Below, piece after piece: positions 45,976 to 54,699 of a DNA stretch of 64,000 nucleotides; positions within the stretch are counted from its first letter, which is position 1, and each line of letters opens with the position of its first letter. Location: the NCBI RefSeq assembly GCF_039645965.1, contig NZ_CP147917.1:2108001-2172000 (forward strand), given 5' to 3'. Source of the stretch: Sulfurimonas sp. HSL3-2. Lineage in GTDB: Bacteria > Campylobacterota > Campylobacteria > Campylobacterales > Sulfurimonadaceae. The notes beneath the pieces are model-generated. The model made no database searches and had not been told where the DNA came from. It worked only from the letters and a program-made list of their open reading frames with translations. Position numbers and translations under genes: made by a program.

Positions 45976-46842
45976 TTAGTTAAAAGGTTTTTGTAGATCC
46001 GTTTCAATAGCACCGGGTACAGTTGCAATATGCATGAATTCACCCATTGTCAAAAGCGGATAACTGAGAGCGATATAGAATTTTCCATGTAAAACTTTTG
46101 CTTTATCACCCTCTATCAAGACCATATATGGAAGTACCAATCCATTCTGAAGGCCTATTTTTTTAGGGAACTTCGTTGTTTTTTTCTCAAGTTCCATTCC
46201 GACTAAAGTCGCATTGTCAGAGAGTTTCAGCTCAAATAAAAACTCCTTACTTGCTTTTGCTTTTGCGACAAGATCAGCATGCGAGCCTTCAGCGACTTCG
46301 ATCATATCCTCATAATAAGGCATACCCATCATGAAATGGTATCCTGAAAGATCATCAAAGTCCAGTTTGTCTACAGAAGCTTTTAGCTCACCAAAAGTAG
46401 ATGCTAAAGTCTGCAACTCTTTATAAAATACTGCATGGTTATAATCATCTTGCATGTACGCTTTACCAAAGTATACAGGGTTTGTGATCGTGATCTGTTT
46501 ATTTGTATCATCTACATAAAGACGCTCTACAGCCGCAAAACCGCGACCCTCTTTTGCACCTTCAGCTTTTAGGGCATCATCCGTAAAAAGAATAGTCGTA
46601 CCGTCTTTTAAAACTTTATACTCTCCGACGATCGTATAGCCTGCTTCTTGCAGTTTTGATTTTGCCGCTGCAGCATCGATGTAAGCACCGCGTAGGTATG
46701 CCGGTGCATCTTTACCTTCCGGTTTTTCCATGCTTGTAACATCAAAAGCTGCTGCTTCAGTGTTCTCGGCTGCCTGTGCTGCTGAGAGTCCGTAAAAAGC
46801 GGCTACCATCGCAGCTGCTAAAAGTGTCAGTATTTTTTTCAT
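45976..46842 (-). CDS. Secreted protein paired with a DUF302 lipoprotein
   Basis: I do not recognise a family. The 288 residues start with a Sec signal peptide ending near AAQAAENTEA. The body is mixed alpha/beta with no cysteine, so it is likely a soluble periplasmic protein. A segment YHFMMGMPYYEDMIEVAEG could be a ligand or protein contact. The start codon overlaps the stop of the DUF302 gene as ATGA, with AGGAGG nine bases upstream, so the two products are made together and probably act together. Confidence 0.6.
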   Translation of the reverse strand: MKKILTLLAAAMVAAFYGLSAAQAAENTEAAAFDVTSMEKPEGKDAPAYLRGAYIDAAAAKSKLQEAGYTIVGEYKVLKDGTTILFTDDALKAEGAKEGRGFAAVERLYVDDTNKQITITNPVYFGKAYMQDDYNHAVFYKELQTLASTFGELKASVDKLDFDDLSGYHFMMGMPYYEDMIEVAEGSHADLVAKAKASKEFLFELKLSDNATLVGMELEKKTTKFPKKIGLQNGLVLPYMVLIEGDKAKVLHGKFYIALSYPLLTMGEFMHIATVPGAIETDLQKPFN

Positions 46843-47861
46843 ATTTCATTTCCTCCTAGATTTTTCATAATCTCGACTATCTCTTTATCAAGATCTTCGA
46901 TAGCTTTTTGTTTTTTTGGATCTTTTATGCCCATGACTGCGATCCAGTTTTCTAAAGTCGGCATACCTATTTCTAATTTATCCCCGCCTTTTTCAATATA
47001 CATATACATTGAGCACGGGGCGAATACTCCGGCATCCGGACGCCCGTCTGCCGTTGCTTTATCATTACGGTTGAAGATACTTTCCGAAAATGAAAAATGA
47101 CAAAGCGAATACACGAAATATGCGTCATAACGATCAAAAGGGAGATCTAAATCGTTATAGATCTCTTTAAAATCTTTATATCCTGCGATAATGAACTCAT
47201 GATCTTCAAATGCCGTTTCAAATCTATCCTGAAAAGCTTCGATAATATCGGCCAGCTCTTTTTGGCGGTCTATCGGCACTTCAAATCTGATCATACGTTT
47301 TTTAGCAAGTTGAGAGAACTTTTGGTATTTGACCTCTCCGCCTATGCTTTTTTGTACTACTTCATCCAGCTTAGGAAACATAGCTTTAAAGCCCTTACGG
47401 ACCTCTTTATCTTTTGCTCCGACTATATCAAGCATCACTTCGGGATCGACATGACCGACATAAGTTCTATCTTCGTCTTTCAGTTTGTAAATAACTTCAT
47501 TAAAAGGTGAGAAACCACCGATACTTGGATCTTTTAAAAGTAATGGACGGAGCGCTTTATCATCAGTGATCGAGAAAAAACCCAGATTATCAAGGTTTGT
47601 TCCTCCGTATTTACCGGCATATGCATCGTTAATACGTTCATGAGGATCAGAAAGTTTAAATCCGGCTTGAGAAATTTTGTTTTTCATCATATCGTAATAT
47701 GCTTCTTCTTTATTTCCCGAAGCGACGTTAAACCTTACACCGTCTCTTAACTCTAAGCAAGACTCGGAGAGTTCTGGCTTAACAGCGGCATTTGAAAAAC
47801 TGCAGCCTGCCATACTGAATGTCAATACTGTCAAAGAAAACATTGTGAACATTCGTCTCAT
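46839..47861 (-). CDS. DUF302 lipoprotein (paralogue of the sox-locus gene)
   Basis: The 340-residue protein has a lipoprotein signal with lipobox SMAGC near residue 20. The second half carries the same two landmarks as the protein at 14982-15950: a tyrosine-rich stretch with YSLCHFSF and GVFAPCSMYMYIEKGG, and then GMPTLENWIAVMGIKD against GFPGVQNWISAAEIRD in the other. The shared paired cysteines suggest metal, heme or disulfide chemistry. AAAGGAG precedes ATG by five bases. It leads a two-gene operon. Confidence 0.75.
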   Translation of the reverse strand: MRRMFTMFSLTVLTFSMAGCSFSNAAVKPELSESCLELRDGVRFNVASGNKEEAYYDMMKNKISQAGFKLSDPHERINDAYAGKYGGTNLDNLGFFSITDDKALRPLLLKDPSIGGFSPFNEVIYKLKDEDRTYVGHVDPEVMLDIVGAKDKEVRKGFKAMFPKLDEVVQKSIGGEVKYQKFSQLAKKRMIRFEVPIDRQKELADIIEAFQDRFETAFEDHEFIIAGYKDFKEIYNDLDLPFDRYDAYFVYSLCHFSFSESIFNRNDKATADGRPDAGVFAPCSMYMYIEKGGDKLEIGMPTLENWIAVMGIKDPKKQKAIEDLDKEIVEIMKNLGGNEI

Positions 47862-48060
47862 CTCGTCTCCTTTCTTGATACTGAACTGTCTAAAACTCAG
47901 CCTATCCTTCTATTTACATTTGTTATATCACAAAAATATCGCGATGATTGTAACATAAATATAGTGATTAGTTTTCATAATAGAGAAAAACATAAGAAAG
48001 GGTGTTTAGCAAAGAAACATAAGGATAATCTATTTGAGAGAAAGTGGATTTACGAAGATC

Positions 48061-48088
48061 GCAGATCCAAATATAGTTTTGGACCTGC
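48061..48088 (-). terminator. Hairpin after infC
   Basis: An 11-pair stem with one A-C mismatch pairs 48061-48071 with 48078-48088 around a six-base loop, 17 bases past the infC stop on the minus strand. The rest of the 244-base gap (47862-48105) holds the upstream region of the DUF302 operon, AT-rich and without a promoter that I can support firmly. Confidence 0.45.
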
Positions 48089-48105
48089 ATCAATAAAGAT
48101 AATTT

Positions 48106-48624
48106 TTACTTATTCGGTACCAGATACATGTTGTAGTAACGACCTTCAAAAACAGGCGGTTTTTCCATTGTCGCGATATCTTCTAGCATTGGCCAGACAC
48201 GAAGTAAGACCTCTTTTGCAGCTTCTGGATGAGCCATCTCGCGACCGCGTAAGAAAACACGGAATTTTACATGTTTTCCTTGAGTCAAGAATTCTCTTGC
48301 ATGTTTGACTTTATAATTGATATCGTTTTCAGCGATCTTCACTGATAATTTAATCTCTTTAACGTCTATCTTTGTTTGATTTTTACGTTGCTCTTTGAGT
48401 TTTTTCTCTTCTTGGTATTTATACTTACCGTAGTCCATAATCTTCGCAACAGGCGGCTTTGCAGTCGGAGCGATCAGAACAAGGTCTAGTCCCAGTTCAT
48501 TTGCTTTTTCCATAGCTTCATCTGTTGATATGATACCTAATGACTCTCCACCATCTATATTACAGCGTACTTCAGGAACTCTGATATCGTCATTCATTAT
48601 GACACGGTCTTGTTTTTTACTCAA
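48106..48624 (-). CDS. infC: Translation initiation factor IF-3
   Basis: IF-3 keeps ribosomal subunits apart and proofs the start codon. The 172 residues have the N-domain opening [16 protein letters not shown], the central linker of Lys/Gln and the C-domain with [17 protein letters not shown]. The start is TTG at 48624, overlapping the thrS stop as TTGA, with GAGG upstream. Non-AUG starts of infC (AUU in E. coli) let IF-3 limit its own synthesis; the TTG here may serve the same purpose. The thrS-infC order is widespread. Confidence 0.96.
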   Translation of the reverse strand: MSKKQDRVIMNDDIRVPEVRCNIDGGESLGIISTDEAMEKANELGLDLVLIAPTAKPPVAKIMDYGKYKYQEEKKLKEQRKNQTKIDVKEIKLSVKIAENDINYKVKHAREFLTQGKHVKFRVFLRGREMAHPEAAKEVLLRVWPMLEDIATMEKPPVFEGRYYNMYLVPNK

Positions 48625-50429
48625 AAATTTACCTCATTGATTTTAGTTTGTATAAGTGAAATAAATTCGCTTTCACTTAGATTATATTGTTCACGTGTTC
48701 TACGGTCTCTTATGGCGATAGTCTTATTTTCGACCTCTTCGTCACCTAAGACTATGATCATAGGAACACGAGCCTTTTCTGCTGTACGGATACGTTTGTT
48801 CAGACTCTCGTTTTTAGAATAGATCTCACTATCCGCTCCGATATCAAGCAATTTGTCTGATAACTCTTTTGCATATGCATTGTGAGTCTCGGCAATCGGG
48901 ACAATCGCAACCTGCGTAGGAGCGACAAACATCGGGAACTCTCCAGCATAGTGTTCCGTCAATATACCAACAAAACGCTCAAAAGAACCTAAAATTGCTC
49001 TATGGATCATTACCGGCTGAATCTTTTCATTACCTTCACCATTGTACTCTAACTCGAATCTACTTGGCAAGTTAAAGTCTAACTGGATCGTACCACACTG
49101 CCATTCACGTCCTATAGCATCGGTAATTTTGATATCTATTTTAGGCCCGTAGAATGCTCCACCGCCCTCATCTATCTCATATGCAAGGTTATGTTTATCC
49201 ATCGCATTCTTTAAAGCTTGTGTAGAGATTTCCCATACTTCATCGTCGCCAACTGCTTTTTCAGGTTTAGTAGAGATCATCATCTTATAGTCAAAATTAA
49301 ACGTCGTCATTATCTTATCGACAAAATCGACAACTTCTATAATCTGCTCTTCGATCTGAGAAGAGGTACAGAAGATATGCGCATCATCTTGAGTGAATTC
49401 ACGAACACGGAACAATCCATGAAGGGCACCTGTCATCTCGTGACGGTGAACAACACCGTATTCAAAATATTTGAGCGGAAGATCACGGTATGAGTGAAGA
49501 TCGTCTTCATATATTTTGATATGTCCGACACAGTTCATCGGTTTTACACCGAACTCGATCTCATCGATGTTTGTGAAGTACATGTTTTCGCCGTAGTTTT
49601 GGTAATGCCCTGATGTCATCCAAAGATCGCTTCTTAGCATCTCAGGACCACGAACCGGCTCATAACCGCGTTTACGGTGTGCTTTAAACAGTAGCTGTTC
49701 TAAACGTGAACGCATACGTGCACCTGCAGGAAGCCAGATAGGAAAACCAGCCCCGACCTCTTCACGGAAAGTGAAAAGTTTCATCTCAGCACCGATCTTT
49801 CTGTGGTCACGTTTTTCCGCTTCAGCCATCATCTCAAGATAGTCTTTCAGTGACTCTTTATCAGCGAATGCAATACCGTAAATACGTGTCAGTACCTCGT
49901 TTTTAGAGTCTCCGCCAAGATATGCACCGGCGATCTTCATAAGTTTAAAATATCTGATAAAACCGATGTTCGGCAAGTGAGGTCCGCGGCAAAGATCTTC
50001 AAAATCACCCTGCTTATAGATAGAGACCGTATTACTTGGAATATTTTTCATAACTGCTAATTTAAGATGATCATTTGCAAATTTTACTTTTGCTTCATCC
50101 ATAGAGATGTCATATTTTTCGATCTCTAACTTCTTTTTAGCAAGATTAAGCATCTCTTTTTCTATCTTTTTCAAGTCGCCTTCGCCGATAGTCTCAGATG
50201 TCTTAAAATCGTAATAAAAACCTTCTTTTACGACAGGTCCGACGTAAAACTCTGCATCGGGATATAGTGATTTGATTGCTTGAGCCATAAGGTGAGCGGT
50301 TGAATGGCGTAAAACTTCAAGAGAATCTTTCGAGTTGTCCAGTTCTATTGCTTGACCTTCAATACCAAGAGCTTTTGCAGTTTGCAAGTCAACAATTTCA
50401 TCATTGTACTTCAGTGCGATTGTATTCAA
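48621..50429 (-). CDS. thrS: Threonyl-tRNA synthetase
   Basis: ThrRS charges tRNA-Thr and edits serine. The 602 residues contain a short N-terminal TGS-like part, the editing domain with [12 protein letters not shown] (His pair), the class II catalytic core with zinc ligands in [24 protein letters not shown] and the C-terminal anticodon-binding domain. The start is TTG after AGGA. The leader toward aroC contains structured element copy B, but no obvious anticodon-like operator or T-box. Confidence 0.97.
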   Translation of the reverse strand: MNTIALKYNDEIVDLQTAKALGIEGQAIELDNSKDSLEVLRHSTAHLMAQAIKSLYPDAEFYVGPVVKEGFYYDFKTSETIGEGDLKKIEKEMLNLAKKKLEIEKYDISMDEAKVKFANDHLKLAVMKNIPSNTVSIYKQGDFEDLCRGPHLPNIGFIRYFKLMKIAGAYLGGDSKNEVLTRIYGIAFADKESLKDYLEMMAEAEKRDHRKIGAEMKLFTFREEVGAGFPIWLPAGARMRSRLEQLLFKAHRKRGYEPVRGPEMLRSDLWMTSGHYQNYGENMYFTNIDEIEFGVKPMNCVGHIKIYEDDLHSYRDLPLKYFEYGVVHRHEMTGALHGLFRVREFTQDDAHIFCTSSQIEEQIIEVVDFVDKIMTTFNFDYKMMISTKPEKAVGDDEVWEISTQALKNAMDKHNLAYEIDEGGGAFYGPKIDIKITDAIGREWQCGTIQLDFNLPSRFELEYNGEGNEKIQPVMIHRAILGSFERFVGILTEHYAGEFPMFVAPTQVAIVPIAETHNAYAKELSDKLLDIGADSEIYSKNESLNKRIRTAEKARVPMIIVLGDEEVENKTIAIRDRRTREQYNLSESEFISLIQTKINEVNF

Positions 50430-50616
50430 TATATATTATCCTAGGTGGTGTACTATTACAGCATAGCACACCATTTTTTAAAATGCTTGCATTATGCCTA
50501 AAAATTACTTTATATTGGATGAATTTTTATCATTAAGATGCATGGCTTTAGTTTCATGCATCTACATGTAAGAAAAAAAGAGTGGCTTATGCTCTTGTAA
50601 ATTTATGAGAGATGTC

Positions 50617-50684
50617 TGCCTCAAAAGAGGCAAGCTTTAGTGCCATAGCGGTCAGCGTAGTAAACTGGGTTTTACTCAGTTTAC
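50617..50684. repeat. Structured CTTTAG element, copy B, between aroC and thrS
   Basis: TGCCTC/GAGGCA hairpin with an AAAA loop (50617-50632), CTTTAG (50635-50640), a short GCC/GGT hairpin with loop ATAGC (50642-50652), and an 11-bp hairpin with one G-U and a TTT loop (50660-50670 with 50674-50684). The last hairpin lies four bases past the aroC stop on the minus strand and could end that transcript. The rest of the 258-base gap (50430-50687) holds one TACATGTAA word and nothing else that I can name. Confidence 0.7.
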
Positions 50685-50687
50685 ATT

Positions 50688-51761
50688 TTATAAATAGTAG
50701 TTTTTCACACCGTCGATGGTTCTACCCATATTGAGCAAAACCATGTCTGCAACGACGATCGCTGCCATCGCTTCACATACGATCGTTCCGCGGATAGCCA
50801 CACAAGGATCGTGACGGCCTTTTAGCGAAAAATCAACCTCATCATTGTCTTTTGTTACCGTATGCTGCTCTTGAAAAATAGAGGGTGTCGGTTTAAAATA
50901 AACATTCAAGATAATATCTTCTCCGTTTGTTATACCTCCGAGGATCCCGCCTGCATGATTTGACTCAAAGCCGTTAGCACGGATAGGGTCGTTGTTTTGT
51001 GAACCGCGAAGTGACGCACTGCTGATGCCGTCACCGATCTCTACGGCTTTTACCGCATTAATACCCATCATTGCATCTGCTAAGATAGAATCCATCTTGT
51101 AGTAAAGAGGTTCGCCAAGTCCGATAGGTGAACCCTTGATCACGACACGAGAGACTCCTCCGACTGAATCATGAGCCTCTTTTGCTCTCATCACGGCATC
51201 TTTTTGCGCCTCTTCTACCTTTGCGTCAAGAGCATAGATAATGCTTTCTTTCGCATGATCATAGTCAAAACTCTCTGCTTTTATGCCGTCGATCTCACAT
51301 ATTCCGCTGACTATCTCTATGTTTAGCTGTTGTAACATCAGTTTTGCGACAGCACCTGCTGCAACGCGTGCAGCCGTCTCTCTTGCAGATGAACGTCCGC
51401 CGCCACGATAGTCACGGATGCCATATTTATGAAAGTAAGTAAAATCAGCATGTCCCGGACGAAATACATCTTTGATGTTCGAGTAGTCTTTTGACTTTTG
51501 ATTTGTATTGTAGATTACCATAGCTATAGGCGTTCCTGTCGACATCCCTTCAAATACACCGCTAAGTATCTCGACTTTATCATCCTCTTGACGAGCTGTC
51601 TCGAACTTGCTTTTTCCCGGTTTTCTGCGGTCAAGTTCGCTTTGAATAAACTCCTCGTCTATCAAAAGTCCTGCAGGGACTCCATCGACTATACAACCGA
51701 GTGCTTTTCCGTGAGACTCGCCAAAAGTCGTAAAGCTAAATCTTTGTCCAAAACGGTTCAT
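50688..51761 (-). CDS. aroC: Chorismate synthase
   Basis: AroC makes chorismate from EPSP using reduced FMN. The 357 residues start [18 protein letters not shown] and contain [36 protein letters not shown] in sequence (residues about 104-139), the main FMN and substrate region. It overlaps the rnc stop by four bases (ATGA). The order rnhA-rnc-aroC is one I recall from Helicobacter. Confidence 0.97.
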   Translation of the reverse strand: MNRFGQRFSFTTFGESHGKALGCIVDGVPAGLLIDEEFIQSELDRRKPGKSKFETARQEDDKVEILSGVFEGMSTGTPIAMVIYNTNQKSKDYSNIKDVFRPGHADFTYFHKYGIRDYRGGGRSSARETAARVAAGAVAKLMLQQLNIEIVSGICEIDGIKAESFDYDHAKESIIYALDAKVEEAQKDAVMRAKEAHDSVGGVSRVVIKGSPIGLGEPLYYKMDSILADAMMGINAVKAVEIGDGISSASLRGSQNNDPIRANGFESNHAGGILGGITNGEDIILNVYFKPTPSIFQEQHTVTKDNDEVDFSLKGRHDPCVAIRGTIVCEAMAAIVVADMVLLNMGRTIDGVKNYYL

Positions 51762-52429
51762 GAAAGTTCCTTCTGTAAAATCTCTATGGCTATAAACGCT
51801 GCTTCCTGCTGTGCGACTTTTTTGCTTTTTCCTACAGCTTTTGCATACTCTTTGTTTTCGATTATAACCGCTACTTCGAACTCTTTTTTATGATCAGGGC
51901 CCTTGCTTCCGACTAAACGGTACTCCGGAGTCACGCCGAAATGAGCCTGCGTAAGTTCCTGCAACGTAGTCTTATAGTCACGAAAAAGTGAATCTAAAGA
52001 GATCTCTTCGTAGTTTTCTTCGATAAGATTGATCACTATCTTTTGAACTTTTACAAGTCCAGCTTCAAGGTAGATCGCTCCCATTACCGCTTCAAATGCG
52101 TTGGATAAAAGAGAGGGTTTAGTCCTTCCGTCATTATTCTCTTCGGCATTGGATAAAAATATATGATCACCCAGTTTCAGTACGTTTGCAAGTTTATTAA
52201 AACCCTCTTCGTTTACCAGCGATGCTCTTATCTTTGAAAGTTTCCCCTCATCCGATTTTGGAAATTTTTTAAAAAGATACTCTCCGACCACAAGGTCAAG
52301 GACTGCGTCTCCAAGAAATTCAAGACGCTCATTATCGTAGGGCTGCTTATAGCTTTTATGTGTCAGCGCTTCAATAAGGAGCTGTTTGTCTTTAAACTTG
52401 TAACCCAGTGTTTTCTCTAACGACTCCAT
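51758..52429 (-). CDS. rnc: Ribonuclease III
   Basis: RNase III cuts double-stranded RNA, including rRNA precursors. The 223 residues have the catalytic signature [15 protein letters not shown] (about 33-47), the second acidic site [14 protein letters not shown] and a C-terminal double-stranded RNA-binding domain (about 150-220). AGGAG lies just before ATG. It is between rnhA and aroC in one operon and is coupled to aroC by ATGA. Confidence 0.97.
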   Translation of the reverse strand: MESLEKTLGYKFKDKQLLIEALTHKSYKQPYDNERLEFLGDAVLDLVVGEYLFKKFPKSDEGKLSKIRASLVNEEGFNKLANVLKLGDHIFLSNAEENNDGRTKPSLLSNAFEAVMGAIYLEAGLVKVQKIVINLIEENYEEISLDSLFRDYKTTLQELTQAHFGVTPEYRLVGSKGPDHKKEFEVAVIIENKEYAKAVGKSKKVAQQEAAFIAIEILQKELS

Positions 52430-52443
52430 GTTACTCCTAAATT

Positions 52444-52875
52444 TTAATTTACCAGCCTTTTTTGTTTTTCGGCTTCCTCTTTAGCGATCTGATCGCACTT
52501 TTCGTTCTCATCATGCCCGTTATGCCCGCGGACCCATGTAGCTTGTATCTTATGAGGCTTTGAGACCTCGATATACTCTTTCCACAGATCGGGATTCTTT
52601 ACTTTTTTGAAGTCTCTTGCGATCCAGCCGCCAAGCCACTCGTTTATCCCTTTGACGACATAAGAGGAATCAGAGATTACCTCAACTTCACAAGACTCTT
52701 TTAAAGCCTTTAAGCCTTCGATCACCCCTTTGAGTTCCATACGGTTATTTGTCGTATGTGCCTCGCCGCCGCTTACGATCCGCTCACGGTCATTGTATCT
52801 AAGGATAGTGCCAAATCCGCCCGGTCCTGGATTGCCAAGAGCGCTTCCGTCACTGAAAAGAGTTATTTTTTTCAC
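52444..52875 (-). CDS. rnhA: Ribonuclease HI
   Basis: RNase HI cuts RNA in RNA-DNA hybrids. The 143 residues carry the D-E-D-D active site: Asp9 in [14 protein letters not shown], Glu in NRMELKG, Asp in [11 protein letters not shown] and Asp in [12 protein letters not shown]. The start is GTG 52875 with AAGGA just upstream, inside the end of the TPR gene (26-base overlap), so it is translated with it. Confidence 0.96.
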   Translation of the reverse strand: MKKITLFSDGSALGNPGPGGFGTILRYNDRERIVSGGEAHTTNNRMELKGVIEGLKALKESCEVEVISDSSYVVKGINEWLGGWIARDFKKVKNPDLWKEYIEVSKPHKIQATWVRGHNGHDENEKCDQIAKEEAEKQKRLVN

Positions 52876-53893
52876 TATATTCCTTAGAGATCATCGGTTC
52901 GCTTAAAGCAGAGTCTATCGAATGACAGTTTGGACACCTGTGAAAAGCAAACGGATATATCTGCTTACAGTTTTTACAGATATACTCAAATGTCAGAGCA
53001 GCACCTTTATAACCGCTTTTTCTCAAGTTTATCAAAAGATCAAACTCAAATACGGTGCTGCTCTCTTCCATATTCACAAAACCTTTTGCACTAAAAAGCT
53101 CTCGTAAATATACATTTTGTGAAATTATATCAAAATCGATAGCTTCCTTCTCTAGATTCCACAACAGATCACTTACTTTTTGACATTGTGACTGATCTAG
53201 ATGCTGCCAAGCCGATTTTGGATCTTTTCTAAAAAGGTATTCGAAGATCAGATATGTCAATCTTTTATGGTCTTTGTAGATTGCTAAAAGTCTTTTGATC
53301 TTTTCATCTTCATCTATAGAAAAATCATTTAACAGCAAGATACACTCTAGATATATCTTATCGTTTTTGACATCTTCACCAAGCTCATCAAGAGGCTCCA
53401 AGACACCCAGTGCAGACTTATAGTCTTTAAGGTGTTCATATATAAGAAGCAGGTAACGCAAAGCCTGCGGTGTTCTCGGATTTGCTTTTAATATCTCTAA
53501 AAAGACATTTTTGCTTCTCTCTAAAAAGCCTGCTTTAAAATAGGTCTTTCCAAGTAAAAACATTATCTCTTTTTTATTTACGTCGTTCTCTTTATTGGCT
53601 AAAAGCTCATGATAGATCTCGATACTTTTTTCATATTCGCCGTTTTGCGAATAAAGATCCGCTAAAAGCAGCCATGATTTTGAGGATATATTTGACGACG
53701 AAATCAGCTCTTTTATCTCTGTCTGTGTAGGCGGTGTCTTAAACTGGCTTAAAAACCTGTCAAGATGACGGTGGTCGTCCTTTGCTTTAAAACGCCCCCA
53801 CCAATAGCTAAATAGAGCTACCACAAAAACTATGACAAAAAAAACGATAATCCCGAAAAGCGGGTCTCTATATTCTATAAACAGCGTATTCAT
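52850..53893 (-). CDS. Membrane-anchored TPR protein with C-terminal zinc ribbon (LapB-like)
   Basis: The 347 residues have one N-terminal membrane helix (about 11-31), TPR-like helical repeats (about 65-260) and a C-terminal rubredoxin-like zinc ribbon with CKNCKQ and CPNCHS. This order is that of LapB/YciM, which in E. coli controls LpxC turnover and so lipopolysaccharide supply. The helix ends in YWWGRFKAK, marking the cytoplasmic side. It precedes rnhA and overlaps it by 26 bases. Role by analogy only. Confidence 0.82.
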   Translation of the reverse strand: MNTLFIEYRDPLFGIIVFFVIVFVVALFSYWWGRFKAKDDHRHLDRFLSQFKTPPTQTEIKELISSSNISSKSWLLLADLYSQNGEYEKSIEIYHELLANKENDVNKKEIMFLLGKTYFKAGFLERSKNVFLEILKANPRTPQALRYLLLIYEHLKDYKSALGVLEPLDELGEDVKNDKIYLECILLLNDFSIDEDEKIKRLLAIYKDHKRLTYLIFEYLFRKDPKSAWQHLDQSQCQKVSDLLWNLEKEAIDFDIISQNVYLRELFSAKGFVNMEESSTVFEFDLLINLRKSGYKGAALTFEYICKNCKQIYPFAFHRCPNCHSIDSALSEPMISKEYSEKNNSFQ

Positions 53894-53973
53894 ACTGAGA
53901 TTATATCAAACAAAAGTACTAAGACAATATAAATTACAAAAATATCACATTGACGAATAAAATATTTTTCTTA

Positions 53974-54003
53974 TTGACTTTTTACGTCAAAATTATGTAC
54001 AAT
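53974..54003 (+). promoter_or_regulatory. Promoter of the recombinase-like regulator and ccoG
   Basis: TTGACT (53974-53979) and TACAAT (53998-54003) with an 18-base spacer make the clearest -35/-10 pair in the window. An inverted repeat TTGAC/GTCAA (53974-53978 with 53986-53990) overlaps the -35, a possible operator. The -10 overlaps the first upstream ATG, so translation must start later, at 54044. Confidence 0.6.
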
Positions 54004-54043
54004 GACGATGAAACTAAAAGTTGAGAGGGGTTTTACCGTTATT

Positions 54044-54688
54044 ATGGTTCACGCATATATTCGTTCCGATAAAAATTTTGAAGCTGCATATGAACAACTT
54101 AAGATGATAAATCTGTATGCCGAAAAAAAAGGGATCGTGATAGACGATGAATTTATAGATCAGAAATCTCAGAACAAACGCTTGCATGAAAGGGATGAAG
54201 TCGCTTCTTACTTTAAACATGGAGCAGGTGGAACTCTTTTGGTTTATGACACTTGGGTACTGAGTACAAATATGGAAGATGCGGTTCAGATGTTTAGCTG
54301 TCTGCTCAAAAATCGGTATGAAGTTCACTTTGTCAAACAATCTGTTATAATTAGCAATAAGAGCGATGTCATGCTGGTCTTAGGGCTTATAGACCAGCTT
54401 CGTCAAACTCTTCAGGAGAGTTCAAAGAGGTCTATAGGCAGACCGAAGGGGAGTCGTTCGTCATCCAAATTCGACAAATATCATAATGAGATAATATCGT
54501 ATATTAAATCAGATAAAAGTGTAAGTGAGATTGCTAGGTTATTACATGTAAGTCGTAGTTCTTTAAAGGACTATATAGAGTCTCGTGAACTTAAAGAGGT
54601 CGCTTCCGGCTCACTAGTTCACAATACGCCCGAAAATGCAGAAGAGACGGTGATCAATAAGATCACTTGTCCAGTCACAACAAAATAA
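54044..54688 (+). CDS. Recombinase-like helix-turn-helix regulator
   Basis: With ATG 54044 the product has 214 residues. The first 130 resemble the serine recombinase fold (HAYIRSDKNFEAAYEQL, then GTLLVYDTWVLS and a long helix), and the end is a resolvase-type helix-turn-helix (SVSEIARLLHVSRSSLKDYI) preceded by the hinge motif IGRPKGS. The expected YxRVS motif with the catalytic serine reads AYIRSD, so the nucleophile seems displaced or lost. It directly precedes ccoG by 11 bases and is probably a transcription factor derived from a recombinase, perhaps for the cbb3 oxidase genes. Confidence 0.75.
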   Translation: MVHAYIRSDKNFEAAYEQLKMINLYAEKKGIVIDDEFIDQKSQNKRLHERDEVASYFKHGAGGTLLVYDTWVLSTNMEDAVQMFSCLLKNRYEVHFVKQSVIISNKSDVMLVLGLIDQLRQTLQESSKRSIGRPKGSRSSSKFDKYHNEIISYIKSDKSVSEIARLLHVSRSSLKDYIESRELKEVASGSLVHNTPENAEETVINKITCPVTTK

Positions 54689-54699
54689 GGAGATATAAA

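Noticed and set aside
47964-48308. Open frame of 114 residues on the plus strand
   Set aside because: It runs antisense into infC, has no ribosome site or recognisable protein features, and its upstream half covers the infC hairpin.
50430-50687. T-box or threonine operator before thrS
   Set aside because: No T-box core or tRNA-Thr anticodon-like arm is visible on the minus strand; the structure present is the CTTTAG element, closer to the aroC end.
54002-54043. Upstream ATG codons as start of the recombinase-like gene
   Set aside because: They overlap or directly follow the predicted -10 box, so they would lie at or before the transcript start.
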